7,771 bases of DNA, from NCBI GenBank assembly GCA_913776675.1, contig CAJYRE010000257.1, forward strand, positions 1 through 7,771. The letters are read 5' to 3'. How positions within the stretch are numbered: the first letter of the stretch is position 1; each line of letters opens with the position of its first letter. Under the pieces are notes generated by a model that had not been told where the DNA came from, did no database searches, and was given only the letters and a program-made list of their open reading frames with translations. Origin of the DNA: Rhizobiaceae bacterium. GTDB lineage: Bacteria > Pseudomonadota > Alphaproteobacteria > Rhizobiales > Rhizobiaceae. Both the position numbers and the translations under genes were made by a program. Shown here one piece after another: positions 6,306 through 7,771 of the stretch.

Positions 6306-7519
6306 GTCATGCTGAACAGCACACGATTACCCCCTTGTCCACCCGTTCTGCTCCGCTGTGGCAGCGCATTCTCTGCCGTTGGGCCGATCAGTTGACCAAT
6401 GGGCATTTGACGCTGCTGTTTCCCGGCGGACGGGAATATCACATTCAAGGCACGAGCAACGGTCCATCCGCCCTGCTGCGGTTCAACAACGCGCGAGCCG
6501 TGCGGCGGGTGATCGCAGGCGGAAGCCTTGGCTTTGCCCGCGCTTATATGGATGGCGACTGGGATAGCCCCGATATTGCCGGATTTCTGGAACTGGTGAT
6601 TGCCAACCAAAGCAGTTGGCAAAAGCTGATGGCTCCCTCCAGTCTGCTGGGCAAGCTTGCGCTGTTGCGCCACAAGCTGCGACGCAATTCCAAGGCCGGA
6701 AGCCGACGCAATATCGCGTTTCACTACGATCTGGGCAATGATTTTTACCGTCATTGGCTGGACCGCACCATGACCTATTCCTCTGCGCTGTTTGAGCGGC
6801 CCAACCAATCGCTGGAAGCTGCGCAAGCCGCCAAATACGCGCGAATTGTTGGCGAACTGGGCCTGAATGCCAATGATCATGTGCTGGAAATTGGCTGCGG
6901 CTGGGGTGGCTTTGCCGAACACGCCATTCGGGCCACCGGCTGCAAGGTGACCGGCCTGACCCTTTCCAAAGAACAGGCACGCTTTGCCCGCGAACGGCTG
7001 GCCAAAGCAGGTCTGGCAGACAAGTCCGATATTCGGCTTGAAGATTACCGTGATGTTCAGGGGACTTTCACCAAAATTGTCTCGATCGAAATGTTTGAAG
7101 CAGTCGGTGAGGAAAACTGGCCAATTTATTTCGACCGCGTACGCTCTCTTCTTGCCCCCCATGGCACAGCCATTGTGCAGGTGATCACCATCGATGAAAG
7201 CCGCTTTGAGCATTACAAGGCGCATGCGGATTTTATTCAAACCTATATTTTTCCAGGCGGAATGTTACCCTCGATTGAACGGTTTGAAGCCTGCGCTCAG
7301 ACATCCGGTCTTCAGGTCCGGGATGCCTTTCGTTTCGGAGCAGATTATGAGCGCACACTGCTGCAATGGGACAAGAATTTTACCGCCCATTGGCCGACAA
7401 TTGCGCCGCTCGGCTTTGATGAGCGCTTCTTCCGCATGTGGCGCTATTACCTGCACTATTGCGCTGCCGGTTTTCGCACGCAGCGGCTGGATGTGGTGCA
7501 GTTCGAATTGCAGGCATGA
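6302..7519 (+). CDS. Cyclopropane-fatty-acid synthase family SAM methyltransferase, variant active site
   Basis: This 405-residue protein has the CFA-synthase layout: an N-terminal lipid-binding region (about 1-130) and a class I SAM-dependent methyltransferase domain. It carries FHYDLGNDFYRHWLD (140-154), the SAM glycine loop VLEIGCGWGG (194-203), EMFEAVG (263-269), YIFPGGMLPS (315-324) and GADYERTLLQW (346-356). Such enzymes transfer a methyl or methylene group to the double bond of an acyl chain in membrane phospholipid. Aligned by eye to E. coli Cfa, the bicarbonate-site residues are: Cys139 to Ser161, Glu239 to Glu266, His266 to Gln293, Ile268 to Ile295 and Tyr317 to Tyr349, so two of five differ. 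The product may therefore be a methylated or other modified acyl chain instead of a cyclopropane. It is the last gene of the operon, overlaps the DUF1365 stop (ATGA) and is followed by a terminator hairpin. Confidence 0.93.
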   Translation: MSHAEQHTITPLSTRSAPLWQRILCRWADQLTNGHLTLLFPGGREYHIQGTSNGPSALLRFNNARAVRRVIAGGSLGFARAYMDGDWDSPDIAGFLELVIANQSSWQKLMAPSSLLGKLALLRHKLRRNSKAGSRRNIAFHYDLGNDFYRHWLDRTMTYSSALFERPNQSLEAAQAAKYARIVGELGLNANDHVLEIGCGWGGFAEHAIRATGCKVTGLTLSKEQARFARERLAKAGLADKSDIRLEDYRDVQGTFTKIVSIEMFEAVGEENWPIYFDRVRSLLAPHGTAIVQVITIDESRFEHYKAHADFIQTYIFPGGMLPSIERFEACAQTSGLQVRDAFRFGADYERTLLQWDKNFTAHWPTIAPLGFDERFFRMWRYYLHYCAAGFRTQRLDVVQFELQA

Positions 7520-7521
7520 AA

Positions 7522-7543
7522 AAGGGAGGCAATTGCCTCCCTT
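7522..7543. terminator. Bidirectional hairpin terminator between convergent genes
   Basis: A perfect 22-base palindrome has arms AAGGGAGGC and GCCTCCCTT around AATT, beginning three bases after the methyltransferase stop. On the minus strand it is followed by a run of five T (the complement of A at 7519-7523), so it resembles a classic intrinsic terminator for the convergent dehydrogenase gene, whose stop is at 7565. On the plus strand only two T follow, so termination of the lipid operon may be weaker. Confidence 0.82.
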
Positions 7544-7564
7544 CACTGTATAGAAATATCCGTC

Positions 7565-7771
7565 TCACGATTTTCTGAGCATTCGTTTGGTCAGCCGGAA
7601 ATAGAGCGGATAGGGCAAAAGCCGCAAAAGCTTGAGTGCCAGCACCATTTTCCACGAAAAGGCGATTTCAAATTTTTGCGCCGCCATACCTCTGGCAATA
7701 TGGTCCGCCGCCTCTTCCGATGACACGATGAACGGCATGGCAAAATCATTCTTGTCCGTCAGGGGCGTTTT
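7565..7771 (-). CDS. Short-chain dehydrogenase/reductase, C-terminal end (cut by window edge)
   Basis: The last 68 codons and stop of a protein resembling short-chain dehydrogenase/reductase (SDR) family members are visible on the minus strand. The segment KTPLTDKNDFAMPFIVSSEE matches the loop after the SDR core that starts with the T-P-M/L-T motif. It is followed by EEAADHIARGM, a helix common in SDRs, and a basic hydrophobic tail LKLLRLLPYPLYFRLTKRML that could lean on the membrane. The catalytic Ser-Tyr-Lys and the cofactor site lie outside the window. SDR genes of this kind often accompany the flavoprotein/DUF1365/CFA-family set, so it probably acts in the same lipid pathway although it is convergently transcribed. 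The family call rests on a short C-terminal piece. Confidence 0.75.
   Translation of the reverse strand, partial: KTPLTDKNDFAMPFIVSSEEAADHIARGMAAQKFEIAFSWKMVLALKLLRLLPYPLYFRLTKRMLRKS

Noticed and set aside
6269..7240. Minus-strand open frame of 323 codons opposite the CFA-family gene
   Set aside because: It is a shadow of the methyltransferase gene, whose motifs are in the plus-strand frame.

Overview
The window looks like part of an alphaproteobacterial chromosome with moderately high GC. The evidence is the ECF11-type sigma factor with a ChrR-type anti-sigma factor, a ParB-site-like sequence, and the protein families present. I cannot name a genus. No mobile elements, CRISPR arrays, tRNA or rRNA genes were seen.

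Layout. On the minus strand from the left edge are a truncated YghU-type glutathione S-transferase (1-470) and a full-length propionyl-CoA carboxylase beta subunit, pccB (540-2072). A 163-base gap follows and holds a parS-like palindrome (2206-2221). Next comes a minus-strand operon read right to left: rpoE-like ECF sigma factor (3318-3902), chrR-like anti-sigma factor (2653-3321), and a small DUF2177 membrane protein (2236-2640). A 244-base divergent region carries a strong RpoE/ECF11-type promoter (TGATCC-N18-TAATCG) pointing at rpoE. On the plus strand is a translationally coupled three-gene operon: an FAD-dependent amine-oxidase-like protein (4147-5505), a DUF1365 protein (5502-6305) and a cyclopropane-fatty-acid-synthase-family methyltransferase (6302-7519). 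A symmetric hairpin (7522-7543) separates this operon from a convergent gene, the C-terminal end of a short-chain dehydrogenase (7565-7771), whose family often travels with this set.

How the genes may work together. In Rhodobacter sphaeroides the RpoE-ChrR pair senses singlet oxygen and controls lipid-modifying genes, including CFA-synthase-like and flavoprotein genes linked to furan fatty acid formation and to ChrR turnover. The genes from 2236 to 7771 look like a compact version of that module: a photo-oxidative stress switch beside a membrane fatty-acid modification pathway. The carboxylase and GST genes to the left look like ordinary housekeeping or stress genes and are probably unrelated to it.

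The most interesting details are substitutions at functional residues. ChrR lacks two of the four zinc ligands expected in its sigma-binding domain (Q6 and S38), while the cupin metal site is intact. The CFA-family enzyme has Ser and Gln where E. coli Cfa has the bicarbonate-site Cys139 and His266. These suggest a divergent regulatory switch and a lipid methyltransferase that may not make cyclopropanes. Residue numbers for reference proteins are from memory and should be checked by alignment.
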